Source: Cyclobacteriaceae bacterium
GTDB taxonomy: Bacteria; Bacteroidota; Bacteroidia; Cytophagales; Cyclobacteriaceae
Direction of reading: 5' to 3'
Assembly: GCA_028289505.1 (NCBI GenBank)
Contig: JANQPK010000223.1
Coordinates: forward strand, 1 to 10,454
DNA length: 10,454 bases
In this document: one piece after another, positions 1-8,344 of the stretch
How the letters are laid out: every line of letters begins with the position of its first letter
Numbering within the stretch: position 1 is the stretch's first letter
The notes under the pieces: generated by a model
Seen by the model: the letters and a program-made list of their open reading frames with translations, nothing else
What the model was told of the DNA's origin: nothing
The model's database searches: none
Translations under genes and position numbers: made by a program

Positions 1-1599
1 ATATTCCAAGGTATCATGGTGGTAGATGACTCCACGGTTGGTACTGATCCACATGGAGTTGTCCTCTCTATCTTGTGTGAAGTTGAATACAATATCATGG
101 GACCCTTGTGAGGATAGGACTGGTTGAAAAATATCCCCATTATAAATATACGAACCTCCCCCATTGGTCCCCACCCACAGCTTCCCTGCATTGTCAATGA
201 ATAAGGACATTATGAAGGTGTCACGCAGACCAGATTTGGCCACGTATTTGGTGATTTGGCCATCAGTGATTTTGTTCAAGCCATTAGCAGTACCCACCCA
301 CAGATTACCTTGATCATCCTCAACAATTCGACGTGTGCTGTTGCTGGATAAGCCATCCTTAACGGTGAGCTTTTTGACAACCTGGTCTTCTCCAAAATGG
401 AAGAGCCCATTATAAGTGCATATCCATAACCTACCTTTGGAATCTCTCAGAATATCCCGAATCCGGTTTCCATCCGAGCGCTGGTCCAACATAAAAGTTT
501 CCATCTCACCTTGTTCCACTTTTAACAAGCCCATATCTGTTCCTACCCAATACCGGGTAGAATCCCAGTAGCTTACGTTGACTACTTCATTTTTTAGCCC
601 CTCAAACTCACCAATCAGTAAAAACTTACTTTGGTTAAGTCGACTAAGACCGACCCTGTAAGTTCCTGTCCAAATATTTTTTTCTCTATCTAAAAAAAGC
701 GATTGAATAATGTGATGACCTACTTCTGAGCTTTTATCAGGCCTCTCAAATTGATTGTTAAACCGATAAAGTCCATTTCTGGATCCCAACCAAATATTTC
801 CTTCATGGTCCTCTAAAAAATCGTTTACATATCCTTTCGGAACATTGGGATAATCCGTGAAATTTTCTATACCAGATTCAATCATGGACACTCCTCTATT
901 GGTCCCAACCCATACCCTATCTCCAGAGTCTACAAAAACCGAGTAAACATAATTACTGGACAATCCCTGGTCTGTGGTAAAATTATTAATCCCGTTCTCA
1001 TCCACAACATATAAACCTCTGGTGGAGGTCCCGATCCATAAACGCTGATCCTCATCCTGAAAGAGGGCAGTGATGTATATGTTATCCAGTGCTTCACCTT
1101 CAACATTTTGATAGGTATTATTTTCAAACTTTAACAATCCGTCTCGGGTGCCAATCCACAAAACTCCATTACTGCCTTTTGCCATTGCTGTTATAATAGA
1201 GCCATTTACAGCATTGGACTTAAAAGAAGTAAATACTCCTTGATGATACTTGAGCAACCCCCCTCCATTGGTGCCAATCCACAATTGGTCACGATCATCG
1301 ACTAATAATGCCGATATATGATCAGTTAAAAGCTCCGGAGTATTAGCTCGGTAAAAAACTTCAAAGTCTATTCCGTCGAACCGAGTAAGTCCATTAAAAG
1401 TAGCCAGCCACAAATAACCATCTGCTGTTTGCTCAATATCCAGAATGGCATTGTTTGGTAAGCCTGTCTCCATATTCCAATGTTTGATGGTATATTGAGA
1501 AACAGGTCTTTGCGGTGCCATCTCACCAAATGGTTTAAACTCTTGTGCCTGAGCCCACAGGGCACAGAAGATCATGAATAATCCCAGTAACGATTTCAT
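1..1599 (-). CDS. Two-component-regulator propeller sensor protein, N-terminal 533 residues (runs off left edge)
   Basis: The reading frame is open from an ATG at 1599 to the window edge. It begins with a Sec signal peptide (residues 1-19, MKSLLGLFMIFCALWAQAQ, likely cut before EF). From about residue 45 to 525 it is a run of about 12 propeller blades of the Reg_prop type, each ending in a W-x-G-T-like motif followed by x-x-G-L. Examples are LWIGT at 107, LWIGT at 148 and 187, VWVGT at 229, LWVGT at 433 and 474. Degenerate blades read LWLAT (63), IWLGS (269), IWTGT (309) and LWICT (391). Relatives carry 14 such repeats folding as two seven-bladed propellers, then a Y_Y_Y domain, one membrane helix and a cytoplasmic output domain (histidine kinase, hybrid kinase or other). 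That half is outside the window, so the output is unknown. The start lies 5 nt after the glnN stop, suggesting co-transcription. No Shine-Dalgarno is evident, as is usual in Bacteroidota. Confidence 0.9.
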   Translation of the reverse strand, partial: MKSLLGLFMIFCALWAQAQEFKPFGEMAPQRPVSQYTIKHWNMETGLPNNAILDIEQTADGYLWLATFNGLTRFDGIDFEVFYRANTPELLTDHISALLVDDRDQLWIGTNGGGLLKYHQGVFTSFKSNAVNGSIITAMAKGSNGVLWIGTRDGLLKFENNTYQNVEGEALDNIYITALFQDEDQRLWIGTSTRGLYVVDENGINNFTTDQGLSSNYVYSVFVDSGDRVWVGTNRGVSMIESGIENFTDYPNVPKGYVNDFLEDHEGNIWLGSRNGLYRFNNQFERPDKSSEVGHHIIQSLFLDREKNIWTGTYRVGLSRLNQSKFLLIGEFEGLKNEVVNVSYWDSTRYWVGTDMGLLKVEQGEMETFMLDQRSDGNRIRDILRDSKGRLWICTYNGLFHFGEDQVVKKLTVKDGLSSNSTRRIVEDDQGNLWVGTANGLNKITDGQITKYVAKSGLRDTFIMSLFIDNAGKLWVGTNGGGSYIYNGDIFQPVLSSQGSHDIVFNFTQDREDNSMWISTNRGVIYHHDTLEY

Positions 1600-1604
1600 A
1601 CTGC

Positions 1605-3767
1605 TTATTTTAAAAAAAGCATTTCCCGGTACTTCACCAGAGGCCAATCTTCGTCATCTACAATCAGTTCTAACTTATCTACTGCATGACGGATTGGATC
1701 AAAATATTTATTCTTAACGTCTTCACAATACGCAATAGCCTTTTTTGAGCTGTCATCCATTAAATTGATCCTTTTCCTTTCCTTAATCATTGCTATACAG
1801 TTGGTCTGGATAGACTCGATATAATTGGAAATTCGATCGATGGTGTTGATAACCGAATCATTTTTAATACCCAAACTTTGAAGACCCGTAGCATTATTGA
1901 TCAACTTGTTTTGGTAAGCTATAGCAGTGGGAATGATGTGATTCATAGCCAGATCACTCATAACCCTAGATTCAATCTGAATCTTAAGAATGTAATTCTC
2001 CAGCATAATGGCATTTCTCGCCTGCAGCTCAAAATCTGTAAAAACCTTGTGACGCTTGAACAATGACTTTGACTTGCGAACCAAATAGGCATTTAGTGCT
2101 CTTGGGGTTTCCTTTACATTTGAAAGCCCCCTTCTACGGGCCTCATCCACCCATTCCTGGCTATAACCATCTCCTTCGAATCGAATATCTTTAGACTGAG
2201 CGATGTAATCCCTCAGTATTTCTGCAATGGCAATCTTTTTCTCGCGACCACTACCAACTTTGCTTTCCAGTTCCTTGCTGAATTTTGTTAGTTGGTCGGC
2301 AACCGCCAAACTGAGAACAGTCATTGGTTGGGCTACGTTGGAATCCGACCCTACCGCTCTGAACTCAAACTTATTTCCAGTAAAAGCAAACGGGGAAGTT
2401 CTGTTTCTATCGGTGTTATCTAATATTATCTCCGGTATCTTATCGATTCCCAGCTTCATATACATGTTTTCACCCTTCTTGATAGAAATATTTCCATGCT
2501 GTTCCAACTCATCTAAAACTGCTGTCATCTGATCGCCCAGAAAAACGGACATTATTGCCGGCGGTGCCTCATTGGCACCAAGTCGATGATCATTCCCCGC
2601 CGAAGCAACACTGGCTCTTAATAGGTCGGAGTACTCATGAACGGCTTTAATGGTAACCACAAAAAATATAAGAAATATCAAATTCTCGCGTGCACTGCTA
2701 CTTGGTTGGTACAAGTTTACTCCCGTATCGGTGATTAGCGACCAGTTATTATGCTTACCGCTGCCATTTAGTTCTGCAAATGGTTTCTCATGAAAAAGGA
2801 CCTTCAGCTGGTGTCTGGCGGCAATCTTGTCCATTAAGTCTTTAAGCAATTGATTATGGTCAATTGCCACATTAATATCCTCGTTGAGTGGAGCTACTTC
2901 GAACTGACTGGGAGCTACTTCATTATGACGTGTTCGAACTGGAATACCCAATTTAAGAGCCTCCTGCTCAAAATCTTTCATGAAGTTATAGGTTCTGGTT
3001 GGAATGGAGCCAAAATAATGATCGTCTAGTTGCTGCCCTCTGGCTGGATTGTGACCAAAAATGGTTCTACCTGACATCACCAGGTCAGGCCTGGCACTAA
3101 ACAAAGCTCTATCAATAATAAAATACTCCTGCTCAATTCCAAGTGATGGAGTGACCCGGGTGATACTCTTATCAAAATGCTTGCAAACCCTGGTGGCCGC
3201 TCGATCTAAGACTTCCACTGATTTCAACAAAGGGGCCTTATAATCGAGTGTCTCTCCAGTGTACGATACAAATACAGTAGGTATACAAAGCGTATTTTCT
3301 AGAATAAAAATCGGAGAGCTGGGGTCCCAGGCGGTATAACCCCGGGCTTCAAAGGTATTCCTAATCCCGCCACTGGGAAACGAGGATGCATCCGGTTCTT
3401 GTTGAACCAGTTCACTTCCCTTAAATTTTTCCATGCCAGTACCTGCATCAAAAAAAGAGTCATGTTTTTCAGCAGTGGCGCCTGTAAGGGGTTGAAACCA
3501 ATGCGTAAAATGTGTGGCACCTTTTGACAAAGCCCAGGATTTAATTGCCAGGGCAATAACATTGGCAGTGTCTTCATCAAGCTGTATCCCTTTTCTAATA
3601 GCTTCGGTGATGCGTTGGTATACATCCGGTGACAAGGCTTCTTTCATCTGAGCCAATCCGAAGGTATTTTCACCAAAATACTCACTAACTTTAAGACCGG
3701 CAGATGGGACCTTGACCTCTGTTCTTTGTTGTACCAAATCCAGTGCCCTGTATCTTAAGTATGCCAT
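1605..3767 (-). CDS. glnN: Glutamine synthetase type III (GSIII)
   Basis: This 720-residue protein matches the length of GSIII, the large glutamine synthetase typical of Bacteroidota and some cyanobacteria. It makes glutamine from glutamate, ammonia and ATP in the cytoplasm. Visible landmarks in order: the GSIII N-terminal segment with GATHFTHWFQPLTGATAEKHD (84-104, given here in part as THWFQPLTGATAEKH), the metal/glutamate-binding GIEQEY (210-215), NEVAPSQFE (282-290), the ELNGSGKHNNWS loop (332-343) with the catalytic-region His339, NDHRLGANEAPPA (392-404) with Arg396, and KFEFRAVGSDSN (466-477). The C-terminal part (about 560-720) is the helical GSIII-specific region. All key motifs look intact. 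The start ATG at 3767 is preceded by AAAAAGGGCACACT, a weak purine-rich ribosome site. It is transcribed divergently from the membrane transferase gene at 3841 and is followed after 5 nt by the propeller sensor gene. Confidence 0.97.
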   Translation of the reverse strand: MAYLRYRALDLVQQRTEVKVPSAGLKVSEYFGENTFGLAQMKEALSPDVYQRITEAIRKGIQLDEDTANVIALAIKSWALSKGATHFTHWFQPLTGATAEKHDSFFDAGTGMEKFKGSELVQQEPDASSFPSGGIRNTFEARGYTAWDPSSPIFILENTLCIPTVFVSYTGETLDYKAPLLKSVEVLDRAATRVCKHFDKSITRVTPSLGIEQEYFIIDRALFSARPDLVMSGRTIFGHNPARGQQLDDHYFGSIPTRTYNFMKDFEQEALKLGIPVRTRHNEVAPSQFEVAPLNEDINVAIDHNQLLKDLMDKIAARHQLKVLFHEKPFAELNGSGKHNNWSLITDTGVNLYQPSSSARENLIFLIFFVVTIKAVHEYSDLLRASVASAGNDHRLGANEAPPAIMSVFLGDQMTAVLDELEQHGNISIKKGENMYMKLGIDKIPEIILDNTDRNRTSPFAFTGNKFEFRAVGSDSNVAQPMTVLSLAVADQLTKFSKELESKVGSGREKKIAIAEILRDYIAQSKDIRFEGDGYSQEWVDEARRRGLSNVKETPRALNAYLVRKSKSLFKRHKVFTDFELQARNAIMLENYILKIQIESRVMSDLAMNHIIPTAIAYQNKLINNATGLQSLGIKNDSVINTIDRISNYIESIQTNCIAMIKERKRINLMDDSSKKAIAYCEDVKNKYFDPIRHAVDKLELIVDDEDWPLVKYREMLFLK

Positions 3768-3840
3768 AGTGTGCCCTTTTTCCTAATATTGATGCTGTCT
3801 TGGTTAAATTAGACGGTAATTTATCGATTTCCCATCAAAA
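3768..3840. promoter_or_regulatory. Divergent intergenic region between glnN and the membrane transferase
   Basis: These 73 bp must hold the promoters for both flanking divergent genes unless they start inside the genes. I find no perfect Bacteroidota -7 box (TAnnTTTG) on either strand. The best partial candidates are TAATTTAT at 3817-3824 on the plus strand and TAATTTAA on the minus strand around 3803-3810, both only 4 of 6 fixed bases. An in-frame TAA at 3817-3819 fixes the plus-strand start downstream of it. The assignment as a regulatory region rests on geometry rather than on a recognised element. Confidence 0.4.
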
Positions 3841-5736
3841 ATGATTCTTAAAAGGTCTGGAACAGGTTTTTTATCTGCTGATACCTATTACAGCCTTAAG
3901 GCCAGTTTGATTGCTGTGGTTTCATACTTTACTTTCTGGATGAGTTACTTCATCCTTTTCAGGGGTATCTTTCTTCTATACCACCATGAGCTCAGTAGTC
4001 AAATCGAACCCAAACTGATTCTAGGAACATTCTACCATGGACTGAAGATGGATATCTCATTCAGTGCGTATCTGACCCTCTTGATCCTAGTAGTACTTAG
4101 TCTATCTGCTTTGTTGACTTCCAGAACAATTACTTTGATTATAAGTCTGATCACGGTTTTCTTTCTAATCCTGATTTCAATTATTTCTGTTGCGGACCTT
4201 GAGTTATATCGTGAATGGGGTTTTCGTTTTGATGCTACGCCACTCATGTATTTAAATACCCCAGGTGAAATGGCCGCATCAGTGGCCTCTAGTCCCTATC
4301 TGCTTTTGATCACGGGGATTGTGGTGACCTTCTTATTGAGCTATTGGATCTTTTTAAAATGGTTACGGCCCCTATTTCTACAATTGCAGACCCCTAAACT
4401 TGGGCTGAGTTTAGTCTATTTATTAGCAGCCGGTTTAATGATCATACCCATCAGGGGTGGTCTGCAACTTGCCCCTATGAATCAAAGTGTGGCTTTCTTC
4501 TCGAAGAGCGACTTTGCGAATCAAGCGGCCATAAATGTACCTTGGAATTTTTTCTGGTCATTGACTAAACAATTGTACTCACGCACCAATCCCTATGAAT
4601 TCTTGCCTGAACCTGAGGCCAACGAGCTAATCGAGGGATTGTATCAAGAGGATACCTCTATTTCCCGAGAGTTATTGGTGCACTCTAAACCAAACATTGT
4701 GGTGATTCTCTGGGAAAGCCTGACCTCCAAGGTAATACCGGAATTGGGTGGTACATTCTCAGATGTTGTACCGGAATTTAGGTCTTTAATGAAAGAGGGG
4801 GTCTTGTTTGATAATTTCTATGCCAATGGGAATCGAAGTGATAAAGGGATTGTGGCGGTGCTAAGCGGATTTCCAGCCCAGCCCAAAAGGTCAATTATCA
4901 AAATCCCCACTAAATCCTCAAAGTTGCCGGTCATCACCAAACCACTGGCTGAAAACGGTTACTATACAGGTTATTTCCATGGTGGTGAGCTGGAATTTGC
5001 CAATATCAAAAGCTATTTGATCAATGCCAACTTTAACACTATTGTGGGTAAAGATTCCTTTGATAAAAGTGACATGAACTCAAAATGGGGAGCTCATGAC
5101 CACATTTTACTTGAAAAAGCACTACGAGATATCTCGGATCAACCTCAACCTTTTTTCAATGTGGTATTTACTCTAAGCAGTCACGAACCGTTCGACATTC
5201 CAGTAGATTCCCAATTTCCTGGGAATGACCTAGAAAATCAATACAAAAGCGCCTTGTATTATACAGATCAGGCTCTTGGCAGTTTCATTCGACAGGCTAA
5301 ACAACAAAGCTGGTATGATAGTAGCTTGATCATCATCCTGGCCGACCACGGTCATCGATTGTTGGGAGATAATCCCAGATATGAAAAAGACCGGTTTCAT
5401 ATTCCAATGCTATGGTTAGGTGGGGCATTAAAAGTTAAAGATTCAGTGGTTCATAAAACCTGCAGTCAGACCGACTTACCAATGACACTACTAAGTCAAC
5501 TGGGAATTGGCAACCATGATTTTAAATGGAGTCGCAATATCATGAATTCATCAACTGAATCTGGTGCATTCTATATCTATAACGAAGGGATTGGATATGT
5601 TCAAGAGGGTGATTACTTAGTGTACGATCATCCAAGTGATAAAGTGTTGGTGAAAACTGAAGGCATGGAAGAGGAGAACCTCATACGGGCCAGGGCGCAT
5701 TTACAGTTGACCTATCAAGATTATCTTAACAAATAG
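3841..5736 (+). CDS. LTA-synthase/MdoB-like membrane transferase (alkaline phosphatase superfamily)
   Basis: The 631-residue protein has about five N-terminal membrane helices (approximately 21-47, 73-93, 97-118, 153-175, 187-205) followed by an extracytoplasmic sulfatase-type domain (about 283-565). Family members transfer phosphoglycerol or phosphoethanolamine from phospholipids to an envelope glycan or lipid; the substrate here cannot be read from sequence. Metal and active-site candidates are Glu292 in PNIVVILWESL, the NRSDKGIVAVLSG segment (331-343), WGAHDH (416-421), SSHEPF (446-451) and ADHGH (501-505, Asp502 and His503), with His520 in RFHIPMLW. The residue at the expected nucleophile place is Ser333, where LtaS uses threonine. 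True lipoteichoic acid is not expected in a Gram-negative, so 'LTA synthase' should be read as a family name. The ATG at 3841 is the first start after an in-frame TAA at 3817. mtaB follows 18 nt after the stop. Confidence 0.88.
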   Translation: MILKRSGTGFLSADTYYSLKASLIAVVSYFTFWMSYFILFRGIFLLYHHELSSQIEPKLILGTFYHGLKMDISFSAYLTLLILVVLSLSALLTSRTITLIISLITVFFLILISIISVADLELYREWGFRFDATPLMYLNTPGEMAASVASSPYLLLITGIVVTFLLSYWIFLKWLRPLFLQLQTPKLGLSLVYLLAAGLMIIPIRGGLQLAPMNQSVAFFSKSDFANQAAINVPWNFFWSLTKQLYSRTNPYEFLPEPEANELIEGLYQEDTSISRELLVHSKPNIVVILWESLTSKVIPELGGTFSDVVPEFRSLMKEGVLFDNFYANGNRSDKGIVAVLSGFPAQPKRSIIKIPTKSSKLPVITKPLAENGYYTGYFHGGELEFANIKSYLINANFNTIVGKDSFDKSDMNSKWGAHDHILLEKALRDISDQPQPFFNVVFTLSSHEPFDIPVDSQFPGNDLENQYKSALYYTDQALGSFIRQAKQQSWYDSSLIIILADHGHRLLGDNPRYEKDRFHIPMLWLGGALKVKDSVVHKTCSQTDLPMTLLSQLGIGNHDFKWSRNIMNSSTESGAFYIYNEGIGYVQEGDYLVYDHPSDKVLVKTEGMEEENLIRARAHLQLTYQDYLNK

Positions 5737-5737
5737 C

Positions 5738-5745
5738 TACCTTTG
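5738..5745 (+). promoter_or_regulatory. Candidate Bacteroidota -7 promoter box for mtaB
   Basis: TACCTTTG is a perfect match to the Bacteroidota primary sigma factor -7 consensus TAnnTTTG, and it lies in the 18-nt gap between the transferase stop and the mtaB ATG at 5755. Transcription starting a few bases after the box would give a leader of only a few nucleotides, so the mRNA would be nearly leaderless. A -33 TTG at the usual spacing of about 20 nt is not present; the nearest TTG (5707-5709) is 28 nt away. One six-base match can occur by chance. Confidence 0.45.
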
Positions 5746-5754
5746 TGCACTGGT

Positions 5755-7071
5755 ATGAAAAAGGTAGCATTTTACACTCTGGGATGTAAGCTGAACTTCA
5801 GCGAGACTTCCACTTTGGCTAGACAGCTTAAAGATGGTGGTTTCAGCCAAGTACCGTTTAAGGACGTTCCGGATATTTTCGTAATCAATACCTGCTCTGT
5901 TACCGAAAATGCCAATCGGAAATGTCGTAAAATCGTCAGGGATGCCAAAAAAGTTTCTCCAAAGTCCACGGTGATTATAATTGGCTGTTACGCTCAATTG
6001 AAACCAGAAGAGATTTCCCGAATTGATGGGGTGGATTTAGTACTGGGAGCCTCAGAGAAATTTAGGTTGCTAGAAGTTCTTAGGTCCCTAAACCGTATCA
6101 AATTACCAAAAGTGATGGCCTGTGACATTAATTCAGTAAAGGAGTATCAAGCCTCTTACTCCTCAGGCGACAGAACCAGGTCTTTCTTAAAAGTACAGGA
6201 CGGATGTGACTACAACTGCAGTTTCTGTACAATCCCTTTGGCTCGCGGTAAAAGTCGAAGTGATACTATTGAGCATGTACTGAAGCAGGCACGTAAAATC
6301 AGAGATGCTGGCAGCAAAGAAATTGTTTTAACTGGTGTGAATACCGGTGACTTTGGAATTATCAATGGAACCAGAGAATACAGATTCATTGACCTACTAA
6401 AAGCGCTTTCTGACTTAGAGGGCATAAATCGAATTAGAATTTCATCTATTGAACCCAATTTATTAACCGAAGAGATTGTAAATCTGGTTGCTAATTCAAA
6501 GATAATCGTACCTCACTTTCATATACCATTGCAGTCAGGCAGTGACACCATTCTCAAGAAGATGAAAAGAAGGTATCTCACTGACTTGTATCAGCACCGG
6601 ATTGCCATGATTAAAGCCGCAATGCCCGAATGCTGTATCGGAGCTGATGTATTGGTAGGGTTTCCAGGTGAAACTGATGAACTTTTTCTGGAGACTTATG
6701 ATTTCATTAAAGCGTTACCACTTAGCTACCTGCACGTTTTTAGCTACTCCGAGCGACCCAATACTCCTGCAATTGACTATTCGGAGGTGGTTCCGGTACA
6801 GACACGGCATCAGCGTTCCAAAATGCTTAGAATTCTGTCTGATAAAAAACGCAGGGCTTTTTATCAGAACCATCTGCACGAAACCCGTAGAGTATTGATT
6901 GAAGATGATATTTCAGGTAACCTGATTTTTGGGTTTACCGAAAACTATATTAGAGTGGGAGTCCCCGCTGAAGTAGGCCTGATCAACCAGGAGGTTGAGG
7001 TTTACTTGGATGAAATATCAAGCACAGGACATGTGGTAGGACAGCTACCAAAATACCAACCGGTTACTTAA
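5755..7071 (+). CDS. mtaB: tRNA (N6-threonylcarbamoyladenosine(37)-C2)-methylthiotransferase MtaB
   Basis: MtaB is a radical-SAM enzyme that adds a methylthio group to t6A at position 37 of ANN-decoding tRNAs, giving ms2t6A. The 438-residue product shows the three-part family layout. The N-terminal methylthiotransferase domain carries the three cluster cysteines in TLGCKLN (Cys11), INTCSVT (Cys47) and IIGCYAQ (Cys78). The radical-SAM core has the CxxxCxxC motif at Cys151, Cys155 and Cys158 (DGCDYNCSFCTIPLARG), then LTGVNTGDFG, IPLQSGSD and DVLVGFPGE. A C-terminal TRAM RNA-binding domain spans about 374-435. The CKLN and TGVNTG forms favour MtaB over MiaB or RimO. The frame also opens at a TTG (5743), but the ATG at 5755 gives the standard MKKVAFYTLGCK start. 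It converges with the permease gene; 16 nt separate the stops and no terminator hairpin is obvious there. Confidence 0.95.
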   Translation: MKKVAFYTLGCKLNFSETSTLARQLKDGGFSQVPFKDVPDIFVINTCSVTENANRKCRKIVRDAKKVSPKSTVIIIGCYAQLKPEEISRIDGVDLVLGASEKFRLLEVLRSLNRIKLPKVMACDINSVKEYQASYSSGDRTRSFLKVQDGCDYNCSFCTIPLARGKSRSDTIEHVLKQARKIRDAGSKEIVLTGVNTGDFGIINGTREYRFIDLLKALSDLEGINRIRISSIEPNLLTEEIVNLVANSKIIVPHFHIPLQSGSDTILKKMKRRYLTDLYQHRIAMIKAAMPECCIGADVLVGFPGETDELFLETYDFIKALPLSYLHVFSYSERPNTPAIDYSEVVPVQTRHQRSKMLRILSDKKRRAFYQNHLHETRRVLIEDDISGNLIFGFTENYIRVGVPAEVGLINQEVEVYLDEISSTGHVVGQLPKYQPVT

Positions 7072-7087
7072 ATCCTATATTCCCAAC

Positions 7088-8326
7088 CTATTCAAATCGC
7101 AGGGATTCAATAGGATCAAGTTTTGCTGCTTTGTTTGCCGGAATCACTCCAGAGATTAGTCCAACCGCAACACAGACAATAATTCCTAGGATCATCCAAA
7201 CCCACGGTATAATTAAGGTACCTTCGCCTATTAAATTCGCCACCAAGTTACCAATCAATATTCCCAGAAAAATTCCCGCCAGCCCACCAAGCAGGCAGAT
7301 CACGATAGCTTCAATCAAGAATTGTTCTTTAATCCTCTGGGGAGTGGCACCCAGTGCTTTCCGAACACCGATTTCTCTGGTCCTCTCGGTCACAGAAACC
7401 ATCATAATATTCATTAATGCTATAGATGCCCCCAACAGCGTAATAAAACCTACTACTCCGCCGGCAAGCCTTACTTTACCGGATATATCGGCTAAGTTTT
7501 CCGCTAAAGACTCACTTCGCTCTATGTTAAAGCTATTCTCTTTACCAATTTGATCTTTACGAATGGATCGCATGATGCCGGTGGCATCTCCCATTGCTGA
7601 AATTATCTCGGTAGGATCTTCCATGTACACGCTGATTCTGTATCTGGGGTCACGCCATGTAAATAATCTGCTGCCAGTTACCAAAGGTACCAGCACTCTC
7701 CTGTCCGCTCCTGGTCCAGAGAAACCTCCCTTTTTATCCAACACTCCGATAACCCGATAACTGGTTCCAAAAAAGGAAATACCCTGGTTGAGGGCTTCTT
7801 CATTATCTTCAAAAAGTGCAGATCTAAGGCCATCCCCTATGATCACCACATTACTTCCCCTTTCAACCTCTCTAGCGGTAAAGTTTCGTCCAAGCGCTAC
7901 ATCAAGACCCTTCGAAACAATATAATGTTGATTGGTTGCGGTTAACGAAATATTGGGGTTGGTTTTCTTTGAAAGCCGTTTGACTTCCAGGGTACCGGTC
8001 ACATCGGCGTGAATACTAATCTCATTGGATCTAACGAATTTCTCCTGGAACATCAGGGCTTCTTTAAGTGTAATTGGTGGGTACACTTTCTGTTGTACAC
8101 CTTGTCTGCGTTGTTGCCCGTCTGCTCGCTGCTCCTCAATATCAAAACTATTTGCTCCTAGTCCGGACATATTGCTATTGATCACTTTTTGAATTCCATC
8201 TATGGAGGTTAGGATGCCCACTAAGGAGCTAATACCAATGGCAATAATCAAAGCGGTGAGGATTGTTCGAAGCAAATTCGCTCTAATATTGCGGATGCCA
8301 ACACGTATGTTTTCCGCCAAGTCCAT
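7088..8326 (-). CDS. ABC transporter permease, MacB/FtsX type
   Basis: The 412-residue protein has the MacB-type layout without a fused ATPase. Helix 1 (about 20-42) is preceded by MDLAENIRVGIRNIRANLLR, then comes a periplasmic domain (about 45-285, MacB_PCD-like), then an FtsX domain with three helices (about 287-310, 337-366, 373-396). The cytoplasmic loop TERTREIGVRKALGATPQRI (313-332) is the hallmark coupling region that contacts the ATPase, and the C-terminus PANKAAKLDPIESLRFE is typical. Such permeases work with a separate LolD/MacB-like ATPase, often plus a membrane-fusion protein, to move lipoproteins, peptides or drugs by mechanotransmission rather than by classical import. Neither partner is encoded beside it: the downstream gene is convergent and the upstream gene is divergent. 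The ATG at 8326 is chosen for the standard MDLxENIRxxxRxI opening. Substrate is unknown. Confidence 0.92.
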   Translation of the reverse strand: MDLAENIRVGIRNIRANLLRTILTALIIAIGISSLVGILTSIDGIQKVINSNMSGLGANSFDIEEQRADGQQRRQGVQQKVYPPITLKEALMFQEKFVRSNEISIHADVTGTLEVKRLSKKTNPNISLTATNQHYIVSKGLDVALGRNFTAREVERGSNVVIIGDGLRSALFEDNEEALNQGISFFGTSYRVIGVLDKKGGFSGPGADRRVLVPLVTGSRLFTWRDPRYRISVYMEDPTEIISAMGDATGIMRSIRKDQIGKENSFNIERSESLAENLADISGKVRLAGGVVGFITLLGASIALMNIMMVSVTERTREIGVRKALGATPQRIKEQFLIEAIVICLLGGLAGIFLGILIGNLVANLIGEGTLIIPWVWMILGIIVCVAVGLISGVIPANKAAKLDPIESLRFE

Positions 8327-8330
8327 CGGT

Positions 8331-8338
8331 AAAAGCTA
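8331..8338 (-). promoter_or_regulatory. Weak candidate -7 box for the ABC permease
   Basis: Read on the minus strand the sequence is TAGCTTTT, matching five of the six fixed bases of TAnnTTTG, and it ends 4 nt before the ATG at 8326. If used, the transcript would be leaderless or nearly so. Weak evidence; no -33 TTG was identified. Confidence 0.2.
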
Positions 8339-8344
8339 TATCTT

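Noticed and set aside
3299..3625. 108-codon open frame overlapping glnN in another frame
   Set aside because: It lies fully inside the conserved GSIII coding sequence and shows no recognisable protein features.
5743..5754. TTG start that would add four residues to MtaB
   Set aside because: The TTG is part of the TACCTTTG promoter-like box, and the ATG at 5755 gives the standard MtaB N-terminus.
7072..7087. Possible bidirectional terminator between mtaB and the permease
   Set aside because: The 16-nt gap contains no inverted repeat with a T-run that I could find.
7131..7553. 140-codon open frame on the plus strand inside the ABC permease gene
   Set aside because: It is antisense to a well-supported permease, with low-complexity composition reflecting the hydrophobic helices on the other strand.
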